DNA of 64,000 nt from Hemerocallis citrina (GCA_017893485.1 CM030364.1:47005754-47069753), one strand, 5' to 3'; positions 49,453-62,550 are shown, counted from the first letter of the stretch. Made by a program: numbers and translations. The notes: generated by a model not told the origin, from the sequence alone.

Positions 49453-51984
49453 TATAAGACCCAGCAAAATAGCGTAATACTATTTTGTACATTAATCCAT
49501 GCACGTTTGATAGTCGCATGTGTTAATGGAATTTTTTCAATTTTAATTGAGTAAGTATTGAAACATATTATTTAAAATTTTTTGAACCCGACAAAGGTAT
49601 ATTTGTTGAATCGAAGTTGGGATATTTTCTCAATTAAAATTATACCTTTGTTTCGATAATAATTGAGATGGAACGCATAGTGTTTCTATAAAATGAACTG
49701 TTATTTTTTGAAATAATTTTCTATGTATGAATATGATTGCACATGTTTGTAAATTTGTATTGAATAAATTGTGTGTATGAAACTATATTTTTATTCTAGC
49801 CTATTTTCATTCTATGTGTAGAACACAACTAGACTCAAACCAACTCACTTGAACCAACCTAAATTGACCCTAGCTTGACTCTACACTTGTAGTGTAGTAT
49901 TTCATGTAACAAAACAAAAAATAAAATAAAATGAACAACCCCTAGGTGGCTGGCTAAAATGGAGGGAGAAAGATAGGGTTTTGATTTTTTTAAAATTGGA
50001 ATCTAGGTCTTTTGTTGGGATTTCAAACACTTGAGTGTTTGAGAAACCCTAAGAGGCAACACAAATCTCACACTCCACCTCCCACTTCCTCTAATGCATG
50101 CCGGCCAAACCTCTCACTCTCACCCTATTTAAACCCCACTCCAAACACGAATTTTTTAAACATAGCAATTTTTTCTCATTTTCTACAACTCTCATTGCTC
50201 TCATCTACCTCCAAATTACTCTCCCACTCTCTACCTACTGAATTTGAAGATCAAGGAGCCAAGGAGAAGCAATAAGAAAGGAGCTAGAAGAACAAGGCAA
50301 GCTAGGAGCGTGGATAAGTACCAATTTCATCTATAAATACAAGGTGGGTGTCTCTAAAATCTTTTGTTGTGTTATTAACTTGTAGTATAGTCTTGATATG
50401 ATTTAGACGGCATGGGTTTGGTCTTGAAGCTTGTGATTAAGTGATAAAATTCATTGCATGTTAGTTATATTAGTAGAAGATTGAACAAAACTCTCTAAAA
50501 AGCTGAACAGACACTTGTGCTAGGTCTATATGTTATAACTCAAAAAATATTTGGAGTTTTCGTTTGAAATTTTTAGTGTAGAAACTTATGCAAGTTATAC
50601 ACCTTCTCACCAAATTTCATAATTTTATGATTTTATCTGATATTTTAAATAATTACGAACTTGTATACTGGTCGCGAGAAAAACAGAGCTGAACCATGTT
50701 ACTGTTTCACTTTTCTTGGGCTTATAACTCTTAAATCACTTGGAATTTTCATCTGGAATTTTTCTGTGGGAAACTAATCTCTGTATAGATTATGCATGTC
50801 AAATCTTTATAGAATGTTGAGAGCATTGGCTATGTTTAAAAAATTCGTGAATCTGTCAAGTTATGTAGTAAAATGGAGCATGACTGTGTTCCTGTCTTGT
50901 ACATGAACCTACTTCTAAAGGTCATAACTTGAAAAATACATGTTAGAACTATCTGAAATTTATATATGTACTGAGTTCATGTTTTGAGAGATCTTTTCCC
51001 AAATTTTGTGAGTCTCTAACACCATATGATAATTTTAAAAGATTTTACCTCACAATAGGGTTGTCGTTCTTGTCTGTTCTAGAAATGTGTATGCATGTTA
51101 AATATTGAACAATAAGACTACAATAAGTACATAATCTGAAGACACTTGTAACTAAGAAACTGTAGTTGACACTTAGAACTTTCTGGAATGTCTAAGATTT
51201 TAAGATTCTAAGCAGTACAAAATTTATAATGATTTTTACAAGTAACAACAGATGCATGTAGTTCTTTAAGCTTACTGTTTGATGCTATGTTTATGAACTT
51301 GACTTAGAACTTGCGAATTAAGTTTAGCGTTGCTGTTTTATGGCTATTGAATCATGTTATGAATGTGTGAATGAATTGTGCTTTTGATTATCTAAGTTCA
51401 TGTTGTGGAGTAGCTATATGCTTCATTAGAGTAACTAGATGAAGTTATTCACTGTTTGAAATATATGTTGTGATGAGTAAACTATGTGTTGTGTTAGTCA
51501 TTTGGGATGAGAATTATGCCCAAATTGTGATTTTATATGCTTTCTACATTGAGTAGAAGTATGGAGTTTACTCGACCACGTTTCTTCATTAAGACATTAC
51601 CGGGAAAGACCATATTTTGGCATGACTGTCAAGTGTGTGCTTGCTGTTTGAAATTTCTGTTTCACCTTTTTAAGGCATTTAAGCATTTCTTTTGTATGAT
51701 TATGATGTGGAGTTTAGTCCTAGAGTAGTGTACTCTTGTTGAGCTAGTTAGATAGAGTTTTGGGACTTTAGGACTAAGTCCTTGATTGTTTGGGTAGACA
51801 GGTAGAATAAGAACCCGTGTCGCATCGACCGCGTTGGAGGAGATGACTCATGTGCCGATGTGCTTGCCGTCCATGGAGGGATTCCATAATTTTGTTGGTT
51901 CTACCACTTGTCAAGGAACCGTGCAGCGTGAATTTTAGCGGGAGCAGCATGTTTTGGTCGGGCCGAAGTCATTGGTCAACTCCA
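49453..51984 (+). mobile_element. Probable sense gypsy-type LTR
   Basis: It starts tataagacccagc, one base from the TGTAAGACCC start of this LTR type, and has the early atgcacgtttgatagtcgcatgtg motif. A TATA-like ccctatttaaacccc is near 50125, and an aaggtgggtgtctc block near 50341 recurs in the other LTRs (near 8748, and inverted near 18045). The right border is taken as just before the next LTR start at 51986. No duplication or coding was found. Confidence 0.5.
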
Positions 51985-51985
51985 A

Positions 51986-54599
51986 TGTAATATCCCGGAT
52001 GGATATTACCTTGTATAAATTATTATTTTATTATTATTTTATTATTATTTTGTTTTAATTCCAAAATTAGAATATTTTGGTAATTTTCACCCGGTCTATT
52101 CATAGACATTACCTGTACCCAGATATCGGTCAGTATACATCCGTATTGTATCAAATTGATACCGTGATCTTCCGAACTAATATTAGAATTTATTTCATTA
52201 TTATTTCCGAGATTAAATTATTTTTATACGGATTATGCGAAGATTTTCGGTATACAGACATATATGCGCACGTACGAGTAGTATGTCGATTAGCGCATTA
52301 TACGAATTGTGTGTTGTGTATTTTTGGACAACACTTATTTTTGCCATGAGAAAACCTAGTAGGGATGGTTAGGGTTTGATTAGGAGGTTAAACCTAGGGT
52401 TACAAAGACATAAGGGATTAGGAAATTTCTTCTAGAACAAACCTCACCCACATCATACCTCCACCACACCACACCATGCCTCCACCACACCACACCATGC
52501 CTCCACCACATCCCACCTCCCCCTAATAGAAACCGGCCCGAATATAGGGAAGGGCTTTTTTGCAAATGTGTGTGTGCCCATTTGCACTTTCCACCCATTT
52601 TTCCTCCTATAAATACCCTCCTTCTCCTCCTTCTCTCATTTTAGAAAACAAAAAGAAAGAAAGAAAGGAAAGGAAAAGAAAGAGAGATAGTCTCATACTA
52701 ACAAAGAGAGTTTTTATTGTAGGGTTTTCCCAGAAGATTCTAAAATCTAGGGGAAGGAGAAGGTTAGCAAGCAAGTCCTTCCAATAGAAAATAAGGTGGA
52801 GGTTCTCCATTTGATTCTTTGTTTGTTTGTTTGTTTGTTTGTTTGTTTGTTTTGTTGTTTGACTTCTTCTTCTACCTTCTTGTTTTGTTTTGTTTTTTTC
52901 TGGGTTTGTTCTTGTGAATGGGTGTGTGAATGTTGTGATAAATAAAAGAAAGAAAGTAGTAGTAGTAAGTACTAAAAACATATAAAGATCACATCTTTAA
53001 CATTGTAGTTGTTGTTTATGTATGATTGTTGGACTAAAAAGACATATTGCATATGACTTGAACATACAACCGATTGGGGGTTGTAGGACTTGTAGGACTT
53101 GGCATACATAAGCATATGAGCATTTTACAACCATTGTTGGTTGTAGGACTTTTATGAAACTTGAACTAATAATAATAAGCATATGTTTTGTTGTAATTTT
53201 CTTTATTGAATAAAAAGATCATTTCTTTTTATTAAACACTAGTTGTAGAAATAATAAAAAAGATCTTTTCTTTTTTTAATCACTAGTTGTAGAAATAATA
53301 AAAGATCTTTCCTTTATTAATCACTAGTTGTAAAAATGATAAAAAAAGGATCTTTTCTTTCATATTTACTAGTTGTAGAGTAAAATAAAATAATAATGAT
53401 CTTTTCTTTTATCACTAGTTATAATAAAGACTAGTAAGCAACTAAGTAGTAGCATGTTAAAATAAAGTAGTATGTTGATTAATTAAGGTAGCAGTAGTAG
53501 GGTTGATTAAATAAAGTAGTGATGGTATGTTGTTGAAATGAAGAAGTAGTAGTAAGTAATTATAGATGTTTTATGTCTATAAAGTAGTAGTAGTAGTAAG
53601 TTGTACGTTGTGTTCTTGATGAGAATGAAGTAGTAGTAGTAGTAGTAGATAGTTATGTGTATGTTTTGATTAGGAGTAGTAGTAGTAGTAGAATGTGTAG
53701 GATATTTTCTAAAAATATCCCTTCATGTTTTTATAGTTGTAGGATGTTCTCTAAAAATATCCTATCATGCTTTTATACTTGAAATGTTGTAGGATTATTT
53801 CTAAAAATATCCTATCATGCTTTATGTTTGGAATGTTGTAGGATGCCTTCTAAAAAAATATCCTACCATGTTTTCATGCTTAGTTAGTTGTAGGATGCCT
53901 TCTAAAAATATCCTACCATGTTTTCATGCTTAATTAGTTGTAGGATTACTTCTAAAAATATCCTATCATGCTTTATGTTTAGAATGATGTAGGATTATTT
54001 CTAAAAAAATATCCTATCATGCTTTATGATTAGAATGTTGTAGGATTACTTCTAAAAATATCCTACCATGTTTTCATGCTTAGTTAGTTGTAGGATGCCT
54101 TCTAAAAATATCCTACCATGTTTTCATGCTTAATTAGTTGTAGGATTACTTCTAAAAATATCCTATCATGCTTTATGTTTAGAATGATGTAGGATTATTT
54201 CTAAAAAAATATCCTATCATGCTTTATGATTAGAATGTTGTAGGATTACTTCTAAAAATATCCTACCATGTTTTCATGCTTAGTTAGTTGTAGGATGCTT
54301 CCTAAAATTACCTATCATGTGTAGAAACAATATACATATTGTAAGATCTATGATAAAATTACTTACCATGATTAGGGTTGATATGTACCATGCTAAGATC
54401 GGATTAGATTAATTTATTCATGCTTAATATGTTGTAGGATTCAATCTAAAAGTTTCCTACCAGGGTTAGATCAACTCATTTATGCTTAGAATGTTGTAGG
54501 ATTCAATCTAAGAGTTTCCTACCATGTTTGGATTAACTTTATTATGCTTAGGATGTTGTAGGATCCATGATAAAATTACTTACCATGATTAGGAGTATA
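51986..54599 (+). mobile_element. Gypsy-type LTR, left part, split by the MULE
   Basis: It starts TGTAATATCCCGG. A TATA-like cctcctataaataccc lies at about 52607, 620 bases in, as in the related LTRs. CCACCACACCACACCATGC repeats are at 52445-52510, a (gttt)n run at 52826-52855, agt/gta triplet runs at 53480-53690, and tandem repeats at 53690-54590. It is interrupted at 54599 by the MULE; sequence of the same style resumes at 63314 and continues past the window. The right border is not in view. Confidence 0.6.
53690..54590 (+). repeat. Tandem repeats of 50-60 bp with a 200-bp higher-order period
   Basis: The unit is gttgtaggat, ttctaaaaatatcctacc, atgttttcatgctt. About a dozen copies occur. 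A block of several units is repeated with a 200-bp period (taattagttgtaggattac at 53931 and 54131), showing recent segmental duplication inside the array. Confidence 0.88.
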
Positions 54600-55374
54600 G
54601 GGAAACTTTCGGTTGCACACCAGCCTAGTGTGCAACGTGGTGCGCACTGGTTGTGGACCGTTCGATCAGAGCAATCCAGATCCAAGGGCGTGGATCTCTT
54701 CCCGCTCATCTGTCGATTAGGAGGGGGGTATAATCGGAATTTCACCCCCCTAAAGATACAACTGGCCATCAATCTCTCGTCTCCTTCCTCTTCTCGACTG
54801 CTAGTGAAAAAAGAAAAAAACCCTACCCCCAAAATCGCACCGTTCTCTGAGCTTCCCTACCCCCAAAATCGCCCAAAGTTCTCTGAGCTTCCCTACCCCA
54901 AAACGGAACCCATCAAGATCTCCTCCTTTCCCCCCTTCTCAGTCTCTCCTTCCTCCTTATCGATTTTAGAGAACAGAAAAACCCCCTCTCTGAGCTTCCC
55001 TTCGTCGAACGAACGATCGGAACCCTAGCCCCAAAAACCTCCTCCTCGAACGATCGGTACCCTAGCTCACCTCCTTACTCCTTTTCGATTTTAGAAAAAA
55101 AAACCCTAGCCCCAAAAACTTCCTCCTCGAGCGAACGCAACCCATCGACAGTTCAAAGCTCTTCCTCTTGACGACGAGAGCAACATCTGAGCATCTCATT
55201 TCAATATTGTCATCTCCTTCTCCCAATTTCGTCTTCGTTACTGAAGGTAATTTTTTTTTTTTCCTGTTGTTGTTGTTGTTGATAACGTTGGGAAAAGAAC
55301 ACATTTTTCTGATTTTGGTTTCAAAAAATAATTTTGGGAGTTTTTGTCGAAAATAAATCCTAAATGGACATATT
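54600..55374 (+). repeat. MULE left terminal inverted repeat, 775 bp
   Basis: The inverse of 62551-63313. It contains direct subrepeats of ttctctgagcttccctac (54842-54900). Near its inner end is a likely non-coding exon with donor ctgaag|gtaa at 55246/55247, present in both repeats. It probably holds the promoter for the GRF gene. Confidence 0.92.
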
Positions 55375-55707
55375 GTAGATGGTTATTGAAGGTAATGAAA
55401 TTCTAGTATTACATATGAATGTGTAGTTGTAAATTTGGGGCAAATTCATGCAGGTAGTGTTGTAGTAAGATTTGGCCTATGTAATTTGGCCATTTTCATG
55501 AATATGTAGTTGTATGTTTTAGTTAGGTTTTAGTGTGTTGTTGGATGCAAGTCCAAGTATAACCTTTCGCATGCCTTTTTTTGTTAGATTATTTGTATAA
55601 TTTGTTGAAAATAAGAAGTGACCTATATATTATATAGTTCGGCATAACTCAATAGCATGTCTTTTTTTTGTAAGTGTTTTGGCTTGAACGTTACCACATC
55701 TTGTAGG

Positions 55708-56130
55708 ATGGCATCAAACTATTCTTCCAACCAAATCCACAATCATTACAGTTGTAGCTCTAGGTCCTCCCGAGCTAGTTCCCGTGAGAGAATTGTAGGT
55801 CCCAAATGTTTTTGCCGAATACAGACGCGGGTGAAATATTCTTCTTCGGGGAAGAATCCGGGTAGAGCTTATTATAATTGTCCGAACTTTCCAAATGGTT
55901 GCGATTTTTTCTGTTGGGTGGAGAATTATGGCCCGGAGGAGGATAAAGATGCTAAGATCAGGGATTTGCTTGATGAGATTTCAATGCAATATATGTTGAA
56001 GTCGATAGATGTTGATAGCGCATACAATTGCGGTTACAGGAGAGGTGCCCAGGTTTATGGAGTTGCGGGATTGATTGGTGGGGTGTTGTTGTCTCTGTTG
56101 TTGTTTTTGGCTTTCTTCAGGCAGTATTGA
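55708..56130 (+). CDS. GRF-type zinc-finger protein with C-terminal membrane helix (MULE second gene)
   Basis: ATG at 55708 follows an acceptor (cttgtag|g at 55706) that can pair with the donor in the left inverted repeat at 55247. The 140-residue product has a Ser/Arg-rich start, then CFCRIQTRVKYSSSGKNPGR and YYNCPNFPNGCDFFCWVE, which fit the GRF zinc finger (spaced Cys and FFxW). A short charged helix (EDKDAKIRDLLDEI) and a hydrophobic segment (GLIGGVLLSLLLFLAFF) near the end follow. GRF fingers bind nucleic acid in known proteins; small plant proteins of this type with a tail helix are mostly uncharacterised. Its place, driven inward from the repeat opposite the transposase, suggests an element gene, not a captured one. 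The frame is intact. Confidence 0.75.
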   Translation: MASNYSSNQIHNHYSCSSRSSRASSRERIVGPKCFCRIQTRVKYSSSGKNPGRAYYNCPNFPNGCDFFCWVENYGPEEDKDAKIRDLLDEISMQYMLKSIDVDSAYNCGYRRGAQVYGVAGLIGGVLLSLLLFLAFFRQY

Positions 56131-57900
56131 CTGCTTCGTTGTTGTCTATAGTGTTCACAAAATTGTATTTTGTAGTTGTTATATTTTGTGGAACATGTAT
56201 GTGGGCATGTACTGGATGTAAATTAAGAACATCTCTTCTTTCCTCAGTGGACTTTGTGTGTTGTTGGTGATGTACGTTATGTAAATAAAGTGCCTAATGC
56301 AATATCTTTTCGTCTTACATGTTAGCTGGCATTTATGATGTTCTATCTTGATTGTTTTGTTCTAAGGCCATTTTCATTGGTTAGTTGATGGCTTTTGTTG
56401 TAAAGTGATACTGAGGGTATTCTATAGTTCTGTTTGGGTTTGGTTTGGTGATGTGTATCTTCCCAAAGTAGTATTCGATATTGTTGTAACTAACAAGCTT
56501 GCCAGGTTGCGCAGCCAGGAAGACGAGTGATAAACGAACTATTCCTTGTTGAGCTCTCGTAATAGTGTTTTTCTCATTTTGGAAAACTGCAGTTTATTTT
56601 GTAGGAATTCCTCCCCTTTCTTAGCAGATTCTGTTAAATTTTTCTAAGTGGAACTAGGCATGTTCTTGGCAGGATTATGTATGTTTTTGAAGTCCTTGTT
56701 TGAATGCTATTTAATCTTCTGGCATCTATGCGGGTGGTGAGTATTTTGTTTACAGCAAGTCTTATTTTCAAGTGAAAATGGAAGTGACTGGGAGGCTTAA
56801 GAATGAGAGTTAGAAACCTGTAGTGATGGCAATATCGATACTGTATAAGTTTACTATGCATTGCTTGCTAATTGATGTGTGGTTGATGTACATTGGTGAG
56901 ATTGATTCCCATGGTTAGAATTAACTTTATAGCACCTGCATTGCATGAGGATGTAGTGTTCAATGGATGACCCAGCAATGAGATTCAGGTGCTTGGGCCT
57001 TATTCATCGGGATAATGCTTTGAGTCTACTCAACTCTAGCAGTTTCTAAGCAGCTTGTGTGTAATTTGTGTTTGGCGTAGTAGTGCACTATTAGTCTCCT
57101 CTTGATGGCTCTGCAGTTGGTTTACTGAGGACATGGTAAATGATCCGTCCGTCCCAGAACATAATTTTTGTAAATCCGCTGTAGTTTGCATACAGGACAG
57201 TTCTCTTGTATCAAAGAAAGATCATTTGTTCGCACCGGCCATAGGGTATTGCATAATAAATGTCTCAGTTGAGAATTTGATGGTGGTGGGTTTCTCAGGT
57301 TTGGAGAATGAGTGCATTCAACGATGGCACAAACTTTGCCTATGGACATGGCATAGTGATAGTGTAACTTTACTAAAGAATCTACAACATGGGTGATCAG
57401 TTTATGGAGGTTTTTCTCGTTGATCCTGCATGAGAAAGCAGTGTTTGTGACAACTGGTAGCAGGCAGGCAAGCATGCATTCGTGTCATGAGCTCAGCACA
57501 AGCTTAGATACAGGAAGTAATCGACCTCATCTTTAATGCCTAAACATTGGATGACAAGCTTCATTGCATTGCCACATGCTTCGTTGATATTTTCGTTATC
57601 TGATCCTTGACAAATGGGTGCATTATATGATTCTCAAAATATTTTAAATAGTAGGCATATAGATAAAGATAATGATCACACACTCACACCTCATCTTTAA
57701 TGCCCCAGCATGGATAACAAGCTTCATTGCACCGTTAATAGATACATTTCAATTAAAAAGCAAATAGATTTCTAAACTTGGACATGAGAAACAGAGCAAA
57801 TAGATACATTTCAATTAAAAAGAAAGTAACCATAGAACAAAGGCCTGTTGGAAATTTTGACATTTTGAACAAGAAGTAAAACTTATAAAATAAGGATGCT
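56131..57900. other. MULE interior, no gene assigned
   Basis: After the GRF stop there is probable 3' UTR (aataaagtgcc near 56285 could be a poly-A signal). The rest, including open frames at 57122-57475 on both strands, shows no family motif. It could be intron or UTR of a captured gene, but nothing can be supported. Confidence 0.45.
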
Positions 57901-57914
57901 CTTCAACAAACAAT

Positions 57915-58148
57915 ATCAATAACAGCCTGCTTCCCTCTTATAGCTTGAATAGCATTTGTTAGACTAGTGAGAGAAATTTGGAAGTCTTTAAATAGTTGCT
58001 TCCCAAATCGGCGATCTTCAGTATATCCCAGCACCAGATGTTCAACAGACACAAAGGAGTCACCATATTCTTTCTTTTAATCCCTACCTCTTTGGATCAA
58101 TGCTTCCAAATCTCGACATAGCATGGAACCAGTTGACTTACCTAGAAC
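57915..58148 (-). pseudogene. Captured exon of a chloroplast-type ClpB chaperone
   Basis: After an acceptor (attccag|gt at 58148) the minus strand reads GSMLCRDLEALIQRGRD, a TAA, then KKEYGDSFVSVEHLVLG, RFGKQLFKDFQISL and NAIQAIRGKQAVID. This is the end of the N-terminal domain of ClpB, the Hsp100 disaggregase, most like the plastid form. The stop sits where the family has Tyr, and Cys replaces Gly in LGRDLE. Homology ends near 57915. Only this piece is present, so it is a gene fragment carried in the MULE, as in Pack-MULEs. Confidence 0.82.
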
Positions 58149-58159
58149 CTGGAATCAGA

Positions 58160-60085
58160 AAAAGTTTGAAGAAATAGGTTACTTAAAAGAGTAAATTCAC
58201 TAAAACTTCATTTGGTTGTAGATATTGCTATCTAAAGGAAGCTCTTACTCACTGGTTGTAATTTGGTAGACTACAGTTACCAACTAGATAGAATGGTAGA
58301 CTACAGTTACTAACTAAACCCCCCAAATTTGCATTCCAGTCCTCTCAGAGGGAACTTATAAGAAACACATTTGCATGCGGAAAAAAACAAAAAAGAAGTT
58401 ACTCATTGGGATGCAATGGATGTCAAAATTTTTAAATAGCATGATTATAGAAGGGGAAAAACAAGAGATAACGAGTACATGATTACTTACAGGAACAAGT
58501 ACAGCAGGATATATCATCATGTCCGAAGGTCTTCAATATCAGTTAAAACATTTGCACTGCTGGCTTATCTCTTTTCCGGAATATTCAATACCAGCTAGCC
58601 ACAAACACCACTTATATCTTCGCCCATTTGCGAACTGTAGTTCGGATGTTGTAAATACCACTAAGAACTTTCTGGAACCTGTTGACGTTTTCTTCTGTGC
58701 TAGCCTTGAATAAGCTTGCAGAACCAATTGGATTGAAGGGTATCAAAGTTCACAACCTGTCTCCATTAAATATCCACAATGATATCAGCATAAACATTGT
58801 TTGTAGGTTTTTAAGATATTAAGAAAGAGCATGGCAATAAATTGCTATATATACAGAATCATTTGATGTATTCATTATGTGGGTATTGCACAAATTTGCA
58901 TACAACTAAACACTAGAATTTCAGGGTTTTAAAATAATATAATACTCCAATCACATCAACTTCCAAAGTAAACATACAGATAAACTATATGGTTTAGAAA
59001 CTCAACCAGAATTAGTAATACTGAAACAAGTAATGAAGAAATGTAATACAACATATATAATAGTAGAGTAGATAAACAAAATAGCTCACATGTGCACTAA
59101 GTTTTTGCAACCATGAGTTGGAACTTCTCCACCTCCAATAGCATTATTCACATTTGAGCACTTTAAAAACCAGCCTACACTTGGTCAAAACTCACTGCCA
59201 ATGACTGGGAAAAAAAAGAATGATTGTGTTAGATGAATTCCCTACTGGTTTAATAGACAACATAAAGTAATTTTACATTACAGAATGTTGGTGTTCCTGA
59301 AATGAATTTAAGTAGGCTCAGAAATTCCTTTAATTCACGGACTGCGATGGTGTAGTCAAATTTGGCTGCAGTTGAACTGCCCCGCCAAAATTACTTTAAC
59401 AATCACAATCCCGATCATGTTTTACCACAATTTTAGTTAAATGCATCCCCATTTGTACAAAGGGTCCACAATAACCAAAACGAAACCATCACACTGTGCA
59501 GAATCAAAGAATGCATCCAAAAACCTTCCAGAAACAATGTATCAGCCAACCCAGTATACAGTCCCGTATAGGGAAACTTTCATTTGTACACCAGCCCAGT
59601 ATGCACACTAGGCCTTCAAAGCAAGAACAAGCAATACTGTCAAGTTGTGTAGCAACATACAGTTTGTATATTCATTACATCTGAATATACAAATGTAACA
59701 AACACAATTATTCAACTATCAGCCGAAAGAACATGCAACACTGTCAAGTTGTGTAGCAATATACAGTTTGTATATTCATTACAACTGAATATACAAATGT
59801 AACAAACACAACTATCAGCCGAACTGAAAAATTGATGTGATGACAAAAATCCAACTATCAACAAAAAATCAACTATCAGAACAAGGATTCCCATTATATC
59901 CCCAACATGGATGTATATCATCGGACGGTCTACAACCAGTGCGCACTGGATTGCACACTGGATTGCACACTGCGATGGTTTAGAATACAAGAAATTCATC
60001 ACCGCCTATCAATTCATCCCATACCAAATAATAAAAGTAGGGTATCAATAGTTACCAAATCAAAGATGTGAATGAAATACTTCCC
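58160..60085. other. MULE interior with relic terminal sequences and a 103-bp duplication
   Basis: No gene is recognised. At 59568-59610 a diverged copy of the element end (gtatagggaaactttcattt) appears, and at about 59925-59985 a diverged inverse end segment (ccagtgcgcactgg), suggesting an old nested miniature copy. Between them a segment starting ctgtcaagttgtgtagc is duplicated with a period of about 103 bases (59638 and 59741). Confidence 0.55.
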
Positions 60086-62467
60086 TCAGTTGTCACTATC
60101 GTGAGAATCCTCGTGGGAATCCTCAGAACTATTCTCAGTAGATGAATGCACATCATCTTCGGTGAATGCAAGTTTGCCACTGAAAATTGAAAAAACCACA
60201 TCAATGTCATTATTTTTTGCAAACTATATAATAATTAATAATAATTTTAATAATTTTAATAATTTTACAAATACCATTAAATACCTTTCATTTCTCTTCG
60301 GGCAAGTTCGCGCATCATGGCCTTGTCCACGCAAACCACAACAATTACACTTCCTAGGTTTGCCCCTTAATTTTTCCCGTATTGGTTTCAACCTCTTCCC
60401 ACTTGGTCTTCCCTTCGTATTACATTGACGAGGTTCTTCCACCGACACTTGAGACAAGACCAATTGCTTCCCATGAACCCGTGTTCCACTACCTTTAGCC
60501 CCAACACTACACCCTTCAGGGACAATCAAATTGAAGCCTTCAAGTGACTTGATCATAGCTTCACGCATGAACACATACCCTTCATCGGAAGATAGTCCGA
60601 TCTCAACTTGTTGCTTAGACAAGTTATTTAACTCACAATAACGGGAAGCAAAATTTTCGCTATTGTTGCCATCTTCTTTACCAAAATTTGTTGGGGTGTA
60701 GCTTCTTCTAATTACCTCACGGTTCCATCTTCTCATCATATATTGATTGGGAAGTTCGTTACAATTTGAAACTTTAAGGAAAGCCAAGAGATGTCTACAA
60801 GGGAGACCAACAAATTCGAACATAAGGCATGAACAAGACCCATACTGAGTTGCTTTGGAATAAGTAATAACGGTCTCTTTTTCCGACCTACCAATGAATG
60901 TCACGGTGTAATAAGTGTTAGCAGTGTTCACGTCACCTTCTAGAGAATTCACATTATACAGTAGACTTGCCTTGAGTTCTTTTTGAAACTTTAAAAACAT
61001 TGTTAGAGTGTATACTTGTGCCATTTGTTCCTCCATATACCACCCGGTCTTCAATTTGGGTTTTCTATCGAGTGTACGGTGGTTCTCTTTTAATTCTTCT
61101 TCTCTTTGCCTACAAATAACTCTTTCAAATATCAAAGCAAATTCATGAAGTGAATACTTCTTTTGGGTATGCTTTTTTAAAAAGGAATTCATTCCCTCAC
61201 TTCTTTGGCTACTAGACATACCCGCCCAAAAATGAGACCTATGGTATACGGGGGCCCATTTTTCACAGATTTGAAAAATATCACTCAACCATTTGTTGTT
61301 TTCTGCCCCATATTCCAAAACCAAAGCTTTCCATTGTTCTTCAAAAGAGACACAATCATACGAATTCCAAATGTTTTCTTTAAAACCTTCCATAAACTTA
61401 GGATTTTGAACCAATTGAGGCACCTCTGAAGGAATTTTATCTAAAATATGCCAGATACAATATCTATGACGAATATGAGGAAAAACTTGTTGAATTGCAG
61501 CACCTATACCGCGGTCTTGGTCCGTTAGAATGGCCTGGGGAGCTTTCTTCATGACTCCTAGCCATGTTTGGAATAACCACACAAAAGATGAAGCCGTCTC
61601 ATTTGGGATGAAACCACAACCAAGAAAAAGAGACTGCCAATGATGGTTAATCCCAACAAATGGAACAAATAGCATACCATAACGGTTAGTACTATGTGTA
61701 GCATCAAAAGAAACTACATCACCAAATATCTCATAATTCAAACGAGCAATCCTGTCAACCCAAAAACAATGAGACAGTCTACCGGACTCATCTTGCTCGA
61801 ATGCATAAAAGAAAGACGGATCTTTTTCCTTTTGCCATTTAAAAAAGTCTACCAACATTTGACCGTCATGACCTTTTAATGACTCTCTCAAATCTCTTTC
61901 ATGATTTCTAGCGTCTGTCATAGTAAATCTAACCCTATCGTATCCCCCACTTGACCCTTCAAAATAAAGCATTTGCTTGCATGTGGAAATATTTGCACCC
62001 GCAAGTTGCTCCATTATGATTTTATCTGAACTTGACATAACACGATTACGCGGCAACAAATGCCTTCTACCAGGTGTGGTGAATGGATGATTATGCACCT
62101 CATGGAAAGAATAAACCGACCATGAATTCGTTTCCTTGTTTAATCTCACCCTAACCAATGCATTACAAGATGTCCTGGATGTAGTACCTATTCTAATATC
62201 ATTATTCTTGCTTTTAGACACCCCCGCTTTATTACATAAAAAAGTTTTTTCCACCACTTGACCCTCCTTCAATTTATTACCCCCTTTACGCATTTGAAAA
62301 CCAGAACATTTCGCGTAGCTATCATAGTATTTTTCTGCCAGCTCAAGGGTCTCAAAGATCATACCTATCTTTGGGATTAAATGATCCTCGACAGTGGGGG
62401 TAAAATGACCTTCTTCAACATACAAAAAATTGTCACCCAATTGTGAGCAACCCTCACCTAACTCCAT
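60086..62467 (-). CDS. FAR1-type MULE transposase, two coding exons
   Basis: ATG at 62467 follows a tttgtttcag acceptor that can pair with the donor in the right inverted repeat (62680/62679). Exon A runs 62467-60285, exon B 60179-60086; together 2277 bases, 758 residues. Parts in order: FAR1-type zinc-binding domain (ETLELAEKYYDSYAKCSGFQ, CNALVRV, HNHPF), MULE transposase core with DVVSFDATHSTNRYGM and ILTDQDRGIGAAI then HRYCIWHI, SWIM zinc finger (CSCLMFEFVGLPCRHLL), a CCHC-like knuckle (CNCCGLRGQGHDARTC) and an acidic Ser-rich tail. An upstream in-frame TTG at 62512 is less likely as start. It should bind the inverted repeats and cut the element out. The frame is intact, so activity is possible. 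FAR1/FHY3 transcription factors derive from this family. Confidence 0.92.
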
Positions 62468-62550
62468 ACCTGAAACAAATTCGGAAAGAGATGTTAATTT
62501 CGAGATGTCCAATTATCAGTGTCCTTCCTAAGTATAACGCCCATATAATC

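Noticed and set aside
54567..55028. 153-codon frame in the left MULE repeat and its mirror at 62885-63283
   Set aside because: The frame is a consequence of the inverted repeat sequence, runs through the element border into the flanking LTR and shows no domain.
57122..57475. 117-codon minus-strand and 87-codon plus-strand frames in the MULE
   Set aside because: They overlap each other, contain no recognisable domain and have no supporting splice or start context.
62468..62512. TTG-initiated extension of the MULE transposase
   Set aside because: A good splice acceptor (tttgtttcag) lies between it and the ATG at 62467, so the extension is probably intron.
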